Assembly: GCF_045679555.1 (NCBI RefSeq)
Contig: NC_092115.1
Location: forward strand, 36,278,728 to 36,342,727
Direction: 5' to 3'
Origin: Salvelinus alpinus
Taxonomy: Eukaryota > Chordata > Actinopteri > Salmoniformes > Salmonidae
Length of the DNA stretch: 64,000 nt
Shown here: in pieces, positions 1-19,639 of the stretch
Position numbering within the stretch: position 1 is the stretch's first letter
Layout of the letters: every line of letters begins with the position of its first letter
Program-made: the position numbers and the translations under genes
The notes under the pieces: model-generated
The model's database searches: none
The model's input: the letters and a program-made list of their open reading frames with translations, nothing else
What the model was told of the DNA's origin: nothing

Positions 1-880
1 CACATTGTATAACCACGATTTGTGCTGCTAAATATGCACATTTTCGAACAAAACCTATATGCATTGTGTAATATGATGTTACAGGACTGTCTTCTGATGA
101 AGTATATCAAGGTTAGTCAAAAATTATATATCTTTTGCTGGATTGTTACGATCGCTAACCTTTGCTACTGGTAAACGGCTTGTGTTTCCGGCTATTGTGG
201 TAAGCTAATATAATGCTAAATTGTGTTTTCGCTGTAAAACACTTAAAAAATCTGAAATATTGGCTGGATTCACAAGATGTTGGTCTTTCATTTGCTGTAC
301 GCTGTGTATTTTTCAGAAATGTTTTATGATGAGTATTTAGGTATTTGACGTTGGTCTCTGTAATTATTCTGGCTGCTTCGGCACTAATTCAGATTGCAGC
401 TGCAATGTAGAACTGTGATTTATACCTGAAATATGCACATTTTTCTAAAAAAAACATATGCTATACAATAAATATGTTATCAGACTGTCATCTGATGAAG
501 TTGTTTCTTGGTTAGTGGCTATATATATCTTTATTTGGTGGAAATTGTGATAGCTACCTATGCAGGAAAAAATGGTGGGGAAAAAAAGTTGTGTCTTTTG
601 CTATCGTGGTTAGCTAATAGATTTACATATTGTGTCTTCCCTGTAAAACATTTTAAAAATCAGAAATGATGGCTGGATTCACAAGATGTGTATCTTTCAT
701 CTGGTGTCTTGGACTTGTGATTTAATGATATTTAGATGCTAGTATTTACTTGTGACGCTATGCTAGGCTATGCTAGTCAGCTTTTTTACTGTGGGGGGTG
801 CTCCCGGATCCGGGATTGGGACCAATTAGAAGTTAACATCTGCTAAATATGTGTATGCGATCAATAAAATTTGATTTTTG
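1..880 (+). repeat. Dispersed repeat, two diverged tandem copies with LINE-like tail
   Basis: Two related blocks of roughly 380-420 bp follow each other, at about 1-420 and 421-790. Both contain the phrases 'tatgcacattttt', 'gatgaagt', 'ggctggattcacaagatg' and 'gtaaaaca' in the same order. After them comes 'tgtatgcgatcaataaaatt' (851-870), which resembles the 3' tail of a retroposon of the kind also seen near 12000 and 57490. There is no coding sequence here. The 218-codon open frame starting at 849 runs from this tail into a ZYG11 intron and is not a gene. Confidence 0.55.
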
Positions 881-1109
881 TTTGAAAATCTGTTCTCTAC
901 GAGTAGAACAGAGACTGTGCGTAACGTTGAGAATCACGCACATGCGTGGAAGCTTCAGGACCTTTAGCTGTCAGAAAGAGGGTCCAGAAAAGTCTGATTC
1001 GCAGCCACTTCATTTGTTGAAACGGTTTGTCTCTCTGCAGCTGTCCACAGAGCAGACCACACAGCTGGGGGCTGATATCTTTATTATGAAGGTAGGATAT
1101 CCATATCCC

Positions 1110-1400
1110 TCCATTTTCTTATCACTCTCTCTCTCTCTTCATTCCTCCTTACACTCTACACTCTATTCTTCTGTTCCTCTCTATCACTCCATCCCCAACC
1201 TCACCTCTATCTCTCCTCATCTCTCCCTCTCACCCTCCTCCTCTCCCTCTCACCTCTCTTCTATCTCCTCCTCTCTCTCTCTCCCCTCACCTCATATCTC
1301 CCTCTTCACCCCCCCACCTCATCTCTCTATTCCTCTCTCCTCCCTTTCACCTCCCTCTCAACCCTATCCTCTCCTCCCTCACCTCACCTTACCTCTCTCC
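1110..1400 (+). repeat. CT-rich low-complexity tract
   Basis: This is an almost pure pyrimidine stretch of irregular (CT)n and (CCT)n filling the intron between the first two ZYG11 exons. It runs directly into the acceptor of the 1414 exon, so it also supplies an unusually long polypyrimidine tract. No gene is present. Confidence 0.8.
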
Positions 1401-1601
1401 CCCCTAACAAAAGCTGCTGGGTATAATGCAGCAGAAGGCAATGGCAGGAGTAGTGGACTTCACTCTGAAGTTTGCCCTGAGTGCTCTGTGGAACCTGACT
1501 CATGAGACACCCACTGCCCTGCGTAACTTCCTCCAGTGTCAGGGCATGCAGCTGTACAAGGAAGTGCTGGAGGTAGGAGAAGAAACACACACTTATAGTT
1601 C

Positions 1602-2116
1602 ATGCCTGTCCATACCATAACCCCACCGCCATCATGGGGCACTCTCTTTACAATGTTGACATCAGCAATCCACTTGCCCACACGACGCCATACACATGGT
1701 ATGCGGTTGTGAGGCCAGTTGGACGTACAGACAATTCTCTGAAATGACGTTGGAAGCGGCTTATGGTAGAGAAATTAGCATTCAAATCTCTGGCATGAGC
1801 TCTGGTGGACATTCCTGCAGTCAGCATACCAAGTCCATGCTCCCTCAAAATCTGAGATATCTGTGGCATTGTATTGTGTTACAAAACTGCACATTTTAGA
1901 GTGACCTTTTATTGTCCCCAGCACAAGGTACACCTGTGTAATGGTCATGCTGTATAATCAGCTTCTTGATATGCCACACCTATCAGGTGGATGGATTATC
2001 TTGGCAAAGGAGAAATGCTCACTAACAGGGATGCAAACAAATTTGTTTTTATTTCAGCTCATGAAACATGGGACAAACACTTTTACATGTTGCGTTTATA
2101 TTTTTGTTCAGTGTAG
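1602..2116 (-). mobile_element. Tc1-like transposon remnant, internally deleted
   Basis: The right end reads 'ttttgttcagtgtag' at 2102-2116, the reverse complement of a salmonid Tc1 terminus that begins with CACTGAAC. On the minus strand from 1869, a frame starts MPQISQILREHGLGML and continues with STRAHARDLNANFSTISRF. This is the helix-turn-helix DNA-binding part of a Tc1 transposase. The catalytic DDE half is missing, and the frame degrades after about 45 residues. It sits exactly where the middle ZYG11 exons should be. Confidence 0.7.
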
Positions 2117-2837
2117 TTGAACCATTCAATGAATCTTTTACACAGCAGAAACTTCTAAGTCTTCTGCTGGGTCTTTCTGTTTCAACATGTTGTAGATGTG
2201 AGTGTGTTCTTTGTTTGAGCCAGTAAACATAAACCTGGGCAATATTCAATTGAACACGTGTACACAACCACAACCATAAATCATCAATTTATCGATTGAT
2301 GATGCATGGTGTTCTGTGGTCTGAGGAGGCGTTCTCTTACTAGTTAATTGTGTGTGTATTATTGAGGTGTTTTATGTTTTGTAAATCAAGGGAGATTCTA
2401 TTTGATCTCACGTGTGCAGTACTGCCGTATACTCCAGGAGGAGGGGGCAGTGGACCTCGTGAAGACCTTGACCTCTGACCTTGACAACCACAGCGACGTC
2501 AGAGGGATGGCAGAGAGCATCCTGGGTATGTTGGAGCGCCAACAGACCACAAGCGACCCATAAAAACACACCCAGAACAGGGGCATCATGGGAGGTCATG
2601 GTGGATCTGTGACCCTTGACCACTTAGTCACAGGTGGGAGGAGGATTATTAAAAAATTAAATAAATGTTGTTTTAGGAAACGGTGTGTTTAAATATAAAG
2701 AGGATTTTCATTTATATTAGTTTTGTTGGTGGGACTTAGGTTAATAAATAAATACATGTTTCAAAATATATTTCATTATTGCACAGAAATACTTTTTTTT
2801 AACGTCAGACTTATCAATACCTAGCTGTAGAAATCAC

Positions 2838-2942
2838 ACAGGGTACAGACGTCAATTCAATGTCTATTCCACGTTGATTCAACGTAATTTCATTGAAATG
2901 ACATGGAAACAACATTGATTCAACCAGTGTGTGCCCAGTGGG
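2838..2942. mobile_element. Palindromic MITE (copy 1)
   Basis: The sequence runs from 'gggtacagacgtcaattc' to 'gtgtgcccagtggg' and is largely self-complementary: 'gacgtcaattcaatgtc' and 'tccacgttgattcaacg' on the left mirror 'acaacattgattcaacc' on the right. Related copies lie at 18759-19011 and 58877-58983. It is non-coding, about 105 bp, and typical of a small non-autonomous DNA element. Confidence 0.65.
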
Positions 2943-3173
2943 ATTCCAGAAATAAGTGACCTAGATAACACAGTTGCTGCTGTTAAAAAGAAAAGCAGAT
3001 ATAGTTTTAGCTGAGGCAATGAAAACAATTTTCAAAGAGACTAGGATAATGAGCATTCCTAATTCAAAAGGAATGCAACAACAAACATTCTACTGTGTGT
3101 CTGGGGATTAAATCCAAACATCATCACCAGAGGGCTCTGAGGTGCTGCATCTATACCAGTCTCCACTCAGAAT

Positions 3174-3355
3174 TGTATTTATTTAACCTTTATTTAAGTA
3201 GGCAAGTCAGTTAAGAACAAATTCTTATTTACAATGACAGCCTACCTCAGCCAAACCCAGACGACGCTGGGCCAATTGTGCGCCACGTTATGGGACTCCC
3301 AATCACAGCCGGTTGTGATACAGCCTTGAATCGAACCAGGGTCTGTAGTGACACG
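3174..3355 (-). mobile_element. HpaI-like SINE, 3' part (split by LTR insertion)
   Basis: Read on the minus strand, this is the body and tail of a salmonid tRNA-derived SINE: the 'tcactacagaccctggttcg' region, 'gattgggagtcccataacg', then 'aagaatttgttcttaactga' and 'cttgcc', ending in an 'aaataaaggttaaataaata' tail. Its tRNA-like head is missing here and is found at 4793-4844, on the far side of a 1433-bp insertion. The trailing cacg (3352-3355) is one copy of the target duplication. Confidence 0.8.
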
Positions 3356-4788
3356 TGTCGTGTCTTTGCTATCATTAAATTGAAGACTTAGTTTTTATCA
3401 AAGATTTAGGGATTACGCGATCAACTGATTAATAACGTAACTAATTAACTATGAATTTGGGGCACCAGGGAAAGTGTTCAGATTACAAAGTTATAATTTC
3501 CCAATATAACCTTTCAGATATTTTCATATCTGATCAATAGTCTTCTGATTAATGATTTATTTATTTTTACCTCACGTTAGTCTCATTCCAAACGTCGTAA
3601 ATTGTTGCTTATCTGCACGAACCCAGTCTTCACTATGAGTCATCCATACATCAATTGTCTTAAATCATTTATTTATTACTAACTAAGTAATTCACAGAAA
3701 TGCATAAACAAACAAACAAACTTAAAATGGTTACATGAAATGATAGGAGAAATATGCCCTAGTGGGCTGAACCGGCATGGCGGCTTGTTAGACAAAGGGA
3801 AAATTGGGGGTCGACTAAGAAGTCACTACAGAGTTCATAATTATAACAATTGACATGCTAATCCTTTACACATGAACGCTCACTCATTTGGGAACAATTG
3901 CAATCAATATATATATATTTACGCTCAGTGTGTCGTCTTGATCGCTGGTGAACAGTTAGTTTCTGTTGGAGAGTTTCGTCCGTCTTTCTCTGTCTTGGTT
4001 ATTGTGGATCGTTCAGAGTGACATTCATTATAGAATGGATGTTTCGGCGGTTGTCGTTCTTTGGGTTCAATGATACCGAATTCCTAGCTGCAGACTAGTA
4101 GTCAATATCAAAGACTTGTTCTTATTCATCTAAGAGTTTAACCACGTGGTATGGTTAACAGATTCAGCAATGGTACACAACCTTCGTTCTCCTCCTAATG
4201 GAGAAAAAACATGGTCTAGTGATAATTTCTCAGAGTTGGGTTTTTGTTAGGATTGCAGAAAGGGGCTGTCCCAGGATGTCTGACCCAACTGGGCTCAGGG
4301 GCGGGTCCTCGGATTTAGTTCAAATCAAAAGGAATTGTATTTTTCTTAATTAAACAGTCCAACATCAAATTACATAATTATACAAACAGTATCATACTCA
4401 CTCATTCATTTTATACAACAATTAGATGTAAACCTCATATCTGAGGCTATTATATAAACAGTGGTATGGTAATGTAGCCACACAGTCTCCCATGAGTTTC
4501 CCAAGTTGTGACAAACGGACCAGTTAATAGCTGGAATCTTCACCGATCTTTTATACTTTTTCCGGAACATGAAATCTGTTCGTACCTCAAGTTCTGTGAG
4601 GTGGAAGAAATCCCTTTGTCCTGAAAGTTTACCCTCTCTCTAATACTGTTTGGCCATGAGGAGATTCTCAGGAATTTACGACGTCTCTCTGTGACCACAG
4701 CATGGGTTGAAGGAGGAAAGGGGGAGGCAGGGAGTGGCAGGGAGAGGGGGATGGGGCTTGATGTACCCAAACAGGCAACGTCATGACA
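3356..4788. mobile_element. Solo LTR inserted in a SINE
   Basis: The insert begins TGTCGTG and ends CATGACA, so it has the TG...CA ends and short terminal inverted repeat of a retroviral or gypsy-type LTR. It is flanked on both sides by cacg (3352-3355 and 4789-4792). Removing the insert and one cacg restores a continuous SINE ('gtgacacgtctagcac'). There is no gag, pol or env-like frame inside, and its 1433-bp length suits one long LTR left after recombination between two. The superfamily (gypsy or endogenous retrovirus) cannot be assigned from the sequence alone. Confidence 0.65.
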
Positions 4789-4844
4789 CACGTCTAGCAC
4801 TGAGATGCAGTGCCTTAGACCGCTGCGCCACTCAGGAGCCTTAC
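4789..4844 (-). mobile_element. HpaI-like SINE, tRNA-derived head (other half)
   Basis: Read on the minus strand, this is 'ggctcctgagtggcgcagcg' followed by 'gtctaaggcactgcatctca' and 'gtgctagacg'. It is the tRNA-related head of the SINE whose body lies at 3174-3355. 'gtggcgcagcggtctaag' corresponds to the A-box region of the RNA polymerase III promoter. The halves are separated by the solo LTR, and the matching cacg lies at the junction. Confidence 0.75.
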
Positions 4845-7560
4845 TTAAATTTGATATATGGAACTTTGACAAGCTAAGCAGGTAATTTGTTATATCCCAG
4901 TTCAAACTTGCATTATATATAAGCTAAATTACTTTCTTACCTCATTAAGCCACAAAATCTTTACCTTGAATATACTCATGTACTGTACCACACACACACT
5001 CTTCCTTCAATTAGGAAAGGCATCTAATCTACATTGTAAATGTATTCCGGCTTTACATAGCCCAACCTGCAAGAGAGACTGCCGTTTATTCCAAGATGGT
5101 CTATTAATAATTCATTGAGTAAAAAGTAGATTAAAATAGATCACATTAATATTGGAAATGTCTCGCTGGGTTCAGAACTAAAAGTTTAAATTCCCTTGAT
5201 GCCGCTTAGTGGAAAAAAATGGATCGGAATATACAGTACCTTGAAATGTGACCTTCTGGAGTAGTGTAGTATAGAGTTAACGTGCCAAGAGGTCATCGGG
5301 ACCCTGGTGTGACAGTCTTGTGGGGTCAAAGGTCATGTTCCCAGGGAGGGAGAGAGAAAAACAGAAGGGCGGTAAAGAGGAGGACAGTAAGTGAGGGAAC
5401 TTACTGATAGACGTGGGAGCAAGATACACAAGGACATATGGTGAGAGAGCAAGAGAGAGAGACATAAAAAGAAAGGAGGGAAAGTGACAGGTGAAAAAGC
5501 GGTGTCGGTGGCCCCGACCCAGAAAAATCACAAAAAGAGAAAGGAGTAAAGAGAGTGAGAACGATAAAGGAGAGAGACAGATTGGAGATAAACTGGGACA
5601 GACAGAACAGACAAAGTGCGGAAAAAGAATTGAAAGACTACGCAAATATGTTTCAGGCCCTCGACCAGCCATAACACACAGAAATACCACAGAGCAATTT
5701 GCAGATTGCCTGTCTGTTCGAGTCTGCAATATCATTGTCCTGCTCGCTCCTCTGTGGGAGCTTAGCATCTCGTTATCTCACTCTCCCAGACAACACTATT
5801 GGATTAACATAATTGTGGATCAGTCTGGACACCCAGAATACTCTATCCAATATTCCATAATACACTGACAGAGAGCGATAGAGAGTGTGTATATGTGTGT
5901 TTGTGTGCATGCGTATGTGTATGTGTATACCCTGGGTCAAAGATGTGTGTAAGTTATTTAGATGTTAATGAAGCTGCCAGTGTCCATCTACAGAGGACAG
6001 TCAGAGAGACAGATACAGTGGGAGTTACAGAAAGAAGACAGAGGACACACAAGACAAAGCAGGACGCCTCTCCGGGCTGTTCTGTGATGCACAAAAGGAC
6101 ACCACAACTCCTCTCGGATCCAATGACCTTTTATTGCTTTGGAAGGGTATAGAGTTGGCAAGCCCTCTCAGGCTGTTGTGCAGTTAAACCACACAGAGGA
6201 GCCAACCAATCAGTCATACTGTACATAAGTCATTCATTTAATTTGATTCATCAACCTGTGCTTCTCAGATTCCCATTGTTTTGTGCCGTCAGAATAAATA
6301 GGTTAGTTAGCAACGACAAAAACAACTTCAGAAAGGTACAAAACAGGTACAGAACACTCAATATATACCGTCGTTTAAGTTTACAATTGTAAAAAAAAAA
6401 AGCACTAGAGATGTTCACTTAATATAAGCTACAGTAGTTTTCTTATGTCTCGACCCCAGTTTACGGTAAATCTATAGTAAAGTGTGACTTAATTCTATCC
6501 AAGGACTTGGTACGATGAAATGATTGTATAGTAAGTACCCAATACTTAGTTGGTTAGTCTGTATGGGTGTCTGTGTGTGTGTGGGGGGGGGGGGGGGGGT
6601 AAGGCAGTGTAAAGGTGACTCTTGGACCTTGCTGGCCCCATATAAGATCACAAACACGTGCGTTTGTGTCATACCGCCTGTCATACCGTCGCAGCCCATG
6701 TGACTAGCTAGCTCAGAGAGACAGCTGTGACTGTGTCTAACTAACCCAGGTCAGCCTGCTCCTTCCTGGATCACATGCTGCCCAACTCCTCACCCACCCA
6801 ATCAATGAAGTCACAAACAGGACCCATCTTTAATGTGAGAGCAATATTCAGAGCCAACATAAACTTACCTCGAAGCTATCTTGGAAGAGTCACAAATACC
6901 TGTCCAATGAATGGTAAAGATAGTATGTAGCTGGATTGGGGTCGGAGAGTGTGTGTGGGTGTTTGTGTGCGTGTTGGAGGGAAAGTGGTTAAAAGGGGAG
7001 CGGGGTCGTTCCGTGGTTCATTAAGACAGGGACAGACATGTGGTCATTCCTTGACATTCCTGCTGGGTCGCCGTGGAGACATGAGTTAGGGTTAGAGAAA
7101 GGTATCCTGTTGCAGCACCCCGCCCTACCCTTCCCCTCTCCAGAGCACCTCGTGCCTGCGCGCCCTATTGCCTAACCAGATACCTTACCAGAATGTGATG
7201 TACTCATACTGTGGTGAGTATCTGGGATATACTGACTGGTATGTGGTTTAAAGTTCATACACAGACCTTAGACTGAACATGCATAGTGACTGTATATCAT
7301 ATACACTGTACTGTAGGGACCATGCAGATAGGTACTGTAGCCACATACTATGGCTGTTGTATGACATGCAAGTATAATAGCAACCAGCAACCTGTGGTTG
7401 AAAATGTGCATTGAGACATCCAAGCATAGCAGGGTAGAGTATGTATTGTATGTACATGAGCAACCTCCAACCTAGACAGACTGACACTATTCTGTAGTCT
7501 GTTGGCATACAGACCCTGTGTGGGTGATTATTCAATGAAGGCCAGGCGCCACACAGGCTA
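4845..7560. other. Intergenic, no supported gene
   Basis: I see no exon or recognised element here. The stretch includes purine-rich sequence at about 5340-5600, TG-rich sequence near 5890-5935, and a GT run followed by a 17-base G homopolymer at 6583-6599. The 163- and 125-codon frames in 5277-5868 lie on opposite strands of the purine-rich tract, have low-complexity composition and resemble no protein family. Confidence 0.5.
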
Positions 7561-7867
7561 AAATGTCATTTTTTGGGTATTGGTCCCTTTAATATTTTCA
7601 AAAAGTATCATATCATATTACCGTCATCAAAATGTCCCGAATTGTAACCGCTTTAAATGGACATACATCCATAATTTCAAAGCTCACCACATTGAATCAA
7701 ACATAATTTAAATGCCCATTTTATAGAGAATGTTACAAACTGGACTATATTGGGACATTGACACATTTTGTGTTGTTTTGGCTCTGTGCTCCAGCACTTT
7801 GGATTTGAAATGATACAATGAATACGAGGTTAACGTGCAGACTGTCAGCTTTCATTTGAGGGTATTC

Positions 7868-8000
7868 TCATACTTGACAAGGTAAAAATCTGTTGTTCTG
7901 CCCCTGAACAAGGCAGTTAACCCACTGTTCCTAGGCAGTCATTGAAAGTAAGAATTTGTTCTTAACTGACTTCCCTAGTTAAATAAAGGTAAAAAAATCC
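7868..8000 (+). mobile_element. SINE 3' half
   Basis: It contains 'aaaatctgttgttctgcccc', 'tgaacaaggcagttaaccca' and 'gaatttgttcttaactgact', and it ends 'agttaaataaaggtaaaaaa'. This is the shared 3' body and tail of salmonid SINEs, without a tRNA head. It is a 5'-truncated copy embedded in a longer non-coding repeat that spans about 7740-8230. Confidence 0.7.
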
Positions 8001-8279
8001 ATATCAGGTGAACTGTTTTGAAATTACAGCCTTTTTAATATATAGTCCCCCAATTTGAGGGGACCAAAAGTATTGGGACGAGTCCACTTATATGTGTATT
8101 AAAGTTGTCAAAAGTGTAGTATTTGGGCACATATTCCTAGCACGCAATGATTACGTCAAGCATGTGACTCTACAAACTTGTTGGATGTATCTGCTGTTTG
8201 TTTTGGTTTGTTTCAGATTATTTTGTGCCCAATAGAAAATAATGGTAAATAACGAATTATGTCAGATGTTTATATATAT

Positions 8280-8396
8280 ATGGAGATTGCATGGCTGTGT
8301 GCTTGGTTGTATACACCTGTCAGCAATGGGTGTGGCTGATCTAGCCGAATCCACTAATTTGAAGGGGTGTCCACATACTTTTGCAGTGTATCTCTT
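8280..8396. mobile_element. Tc1-like terminal fragment
   Basis: The phrases 'gtatacacctgtcagcaatg', 'ggtgtggctgatctagccga' and 'ggtgtccacatacttttg' are in the order of one terminus of a salmonid Tc1 family. No transposase sequence accompanies it, so this is a terminal relic only. Confidence 0.5.
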
Positions 8397-8399
8397 GGT

Positions 8400-10055
8400 T
8401 CAGACTTGCCTGGTGCTGACTTGAAACAGAGTGTCATAGACAGTGTCACTATAAAAGTAATTTAACTGTAATAACATCTCTGCTTTGATCAGGACACCAG
8501 CCCAACAGTCAACGCTACCTCTCCTATTCCTAGAGAACATGCTCCCAGTCGGTTAGATACATCAGAACAGAAGTTATGACATAAATACTGACTGTACATT
8601 AATGTAGTGCATTAACCTTGGGGGCACCTTGGACCCTAGTCTATCTCTGTAACACCCATGTGCATCACCTCCTAGTGTGTGTGTGTGTGTGTGTGGTAGG
8701 GGTGACAAACTGACTTAGGTGCACCAAGTATGTCTCATATTGGCTTCTCTGTCAGTCATATAACTTTATTCCCTCTCACACCCCCACTCCAGCTGATCAA
8801 TCCTTTGTGTAATGGATATGTCCTCTGACAGCCCCTCAGAGCCAGTGTAATCCAGCCGCAGCCTTTCCTTAGGGCAGCTGTTGTTGTTGGGATGAATGGG
8901 GAGACTCACCTAAGTTTATAACAGTCAAGAGTCAGGATCACCGTCAGAGTGCAGCCGGAAGACCGACAGGACAGATAGGGAGTGCAGTGAGTGTTGATCC
9001 ATGTGATCTGAATTTAGCTTTAAAAAGAAGCCAGTGAATGATAGATGGTCAGTAGTATTCTGAGGGGTTTGGAATAGATTAAAGCAACTGTGCCAAAGTA
9101 GGCCTAGTGCTGTGCTTCATAATAATCATTCTGATTCACAGTAGTGTTTTGTGCTATTGCTGTAGAAATAGTTCCGTACTTCAATAAGGCTTTTGGTGCA
9201 GTCAGTGCATGTGGAGACAGTTAGGGTGGATGGAACTCTGTGCATTGTACTAACCAGGGACAGCAGGAACACTGGGAATCAATTATCACAATCTGTGTTT
9301 ACCTGGCCCCACTGAGAGGCCAGCCAGAAAAGCTCCAACAGCATGCTGGGTTAAAGCCAAGTCCATCAGCAGACAGGGCTCTACTTGGGTAATAGTAAAG
9401 GGTCAAACTCCCAACACACACACACACTCACACTCACACAGGACCAGAGAGGAACAGGGGTCTCATGTATCAATCGTGAGTTAATGTCTCACTAAATCAA
9501 AGGCATACAACACTGTATATTTATATTCTTGTGAACGAGCGTTACAACCCTGCCTGGAAAACGCCCTCCATTCACCTTTTATGATAACAAAAATGCCTTT
9601 GCTGTATGATTTGGAGATGTTGGAACTGGGCCATGATAGTTTCTAAAAGAAAATGCAATGGCAAATGTAATCACATTTCTGTAGAGGTGTGGGCAGAATG
9701 TATTCATCTTTTGCAGTGACTTTTTCAAACTAAAATTGCATGCGCCTATAGCGAGTGCCAAACACTGGCCGCGCATTCTGTAAGATTGAATGTCTATTCG
9801 AACAATTTAAAAGTAAATGCTACAGCCCACACTTTTATGCAAAAGACGATTTGTTGTTCAATATTTTGTTCATCAATACATGATTCTGTTTCTATCTCCT
9901 GCTTTGGCAAAGGCTCTGAGATGAAATAGGCTGTGATGTCGCACTCCTGATAAATGGTATTTGTTGTGTAGCTAATATTTGTTGTGTAGCGGTCATAAAC
10001 CAGTCATGACAGAAAAGGAGAGATGTCCTGCAATATGATTATGATTAGGCCTATA
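8400..10055. other. Intergenic, no supported gene
   Basis: The stretch contains a (GT)n microsatellite at about 8677-8694 and a (CA)n microsatellite near 9414-9427. No exon, RNA gene or complete mobile element could be recognised. Confidence 0.45.
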
Positions 10056-10060
10056 TAATA

Positions 10061-10604
10061 AAACAATTAGGAACACCTGCTCTTTCCATGACACAGACTG
10101 ACCAGGTGAATCCAGGTGAAAGCTATGATCCCTTACTGATGTCACTTGTTCAATCCACTTCGATCAGTGTAGATGAAGGGGAGGAGACAGGTTAAAGAAG
10201 GATCTTTAAGACTTGAACCATTGAGACGGATTGTGTATGTGTGCCATTCAGAGCTTGAATGGCAAACTTACACATGGCACACATACACATTAAGTGCCTT
10301 TGAACGGGGTATGATAGTAGGTGCCAGGCGCACCGGTTTGTGTCAAGAACTGCAAAGCTGCTGGGGTTTTCACGCTCAACAGTTTCCCTTGTGTATCAAT
10401 AATAGTCTACCACCCAAAGGACAACCAGCCAACTTGACACAACTGTGGAAAGCATTGGAGTCAACATGGGCCAGCATCCCTATGGAACGCTTTCGACACC
10501 TTGTAGAGTCCATGTCCCGACGAACTGAGGCTGTTCTGAGGGCCAAAGGGGGTGCAACTCAATATCAGGAAGGTGTTCCTAATGTTTTGTACATTCAGTG
10601 TATA
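10061..10604 (+). mobile_element. Short non-autonomous Tc1-like element (copy 1)
   Basis: It begins near 'aattaggaacacctgctctt' and ends 'gttttgtacattcagtgtat'. The middle translates partly as the N-terminal, DNA-binding part of a Tc1 transposase ([20 protein letters not shown]). It jumps straight to a C-terminal-like end, so the catalytic core has been deleted. The same deletion form occurs at 16436-16983 (inverted) and 38041-38592. The shared deletion shows the short form itself was mobilised, presumably by a full-length relative. Confidence 0.75.
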
Positions 10605-10792
10605 TGACTATGACCATTCAACTCTCAATCTCAATGACAGTCAGGCACATCTCTGTGTTGTCTCTCGTTTGTCTTTTACAAGGGAGTCAATAGAAATCCC
10701 AGTGTGCTCTATTTTGAAGTTTCTTCTTAATCTCTGCCATCCTATGACATCACAGGTTTTGTAGTTCTGTGAGTTCCGAGGCACAGCCGGAA

Positions 10793-10810
10793 GGGGGGGG
10801 GGGGGGGGGG
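10793..10810 (+). repeat. G homopolymer (18 bases)
   Basis: This uninterrupted run of 18 G lies 13 bp beyond the LRRC52 stop codon, so the LRRC52 transcript carries an 18-C tract at the start of its 3' UTR. It is likely length-variable and hard to sequence accurately. Confidence 0.85.
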
Positions 10811-10823
10811 CTACAGGGAGGAG

Positions 10824-18717
<7,894 letters not shown>

Positions 18718-18758
18718 GACAACGCCAAGGGCTTCATCAATTCCGTTTGTACAAACCA

Positions 18759-19011
18759 CCCACTGGGGACAGACGTCAGTTCAACGTCTAGTTTTGATTT
18801 ACATTTGTTTGGTAATTGAAATCCACAAAAATGTCACCATGTCATTCGATTAAGGTTAAAAGTTGGATGAAAAAAATACGAAATCCCCTTGTGTTGATGA
18901 CTTTTGGCAAATCCAATAAGTTTCCCACGTTGATTCAAAGTTATCACATATAATTTTATGGTTGAAATGACATGGAAACAACGTTGATTCAACCAGTTTT
19001 TGCCCAGTGGG
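18759..19011. mobile_element. Palindromic MITE (copy 2), next to LRRC52 start
   Basis: It begins 'cccactggggacagacgtca' and ends 'accagtttttgcccagtggg'. The ends match the MITEs at 2838-2942 and 58877-58983, but this copy is longer (253 bp), with an AT-rich centre. Its near edge is 41 bp upstream of the LRRC52 initiator ATG, so it occupies what would be 5' UTR or proximal promoter. Confidence 0.65.
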
Positions 19012-19639
19012 CACGCCGTCGCATTATTCATTGATAGCATATGTCCTCTGACAGTTATCAGTTAATGTTAATGCTATTAACCAGGCCTATTTAAAATTAT
19101 CCAATTATAGTTACCTGATATTGAGGTTTGTTGTTGGCCACTTGTCCTCGCAAGTTGTCATTGTAGTTCATTCTGAGAGTCGCCTCACGTTTGGGTTTTC
19201 GCGCGTATTCATTATAGTGGGTATGCAGGACTCAAGACGCCCGAGCTCTCCTCTCAGTTCCAATTCTCTGGTATTCGATTTGGTCGATTAGAACATTTTT
19301 CCTCCAGTATCAATCATTTTTGCGTAACAAACTGCCATTTGAACTCACTATGCAGGAGAGTTCATTGGCGCGTCGTAGCCAAGTGTTATAATGGTATTTT
19401 GGTATCCTGCAAGCGTGGTGGATGGAGTGACTGCCTTCTCTGAAACTGAGCCACGAATGAGAAGGTGGTCGGTTTGGTGTGCTCACTGCTCACGCGTTGC
19501 ATTGAGTGTGTGGGGAGAGAGAGGAGCTCAAGAAAGAATAAACAACTGGAGTCAAGCTGTCACACAAACTAGAAGAGGTTACCTAATTCTACCAATGTAC
19601 ACAAAGCTTTCTAGAAATAAAATGCCCAAGTTGTAGTCA

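Larger units (their letters stand above)
1041..2563 (+). pseudogene. zyg11: ZYG11-family (ZYG11A/B-like) gene remnant, 3' exons only
   Basis: ZYG11 proteins are leucine-rich and armadillo-like substrate receptors of the CUL2 E3 ligase that recognise N-terminal glycine degrons. Three exons can be read in phase 0. Exon 1041-1091 (17 aa, LSTEQTTQLGADIFIMK) has a ctctctgcag acceptor and a gtagga donor. Exon 1414-1572 (53 aa) contains FTLKFALSALWNLTHETP, the family's most recognisable armadillo segment. Exon 2420-2563 (47 aa plus TAA) starts YCRILQEEGAVDL and gives the C-terminus. In known ZYG11B about 140 residues lie between the second and third pieces. Here the 847-bp gap holds only a Tc1 remnant, so the intermediate exons are gone. 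Upstream exons are also absent, because a repeat fills 1-880. No stop or frameshift occurs inside the exons. I call it a remnant, but a working gene with exons lost from the assembly cannot be excluded. Confidence 0.7.

Noticed and set aside
849-1505. 218-codon open frame on the plus strand
   Set aside because: It runs from a repeat tail through a CT-rich intron and reads the ZYG11 exon at 1414 in the wrong frame. It is not a gene.
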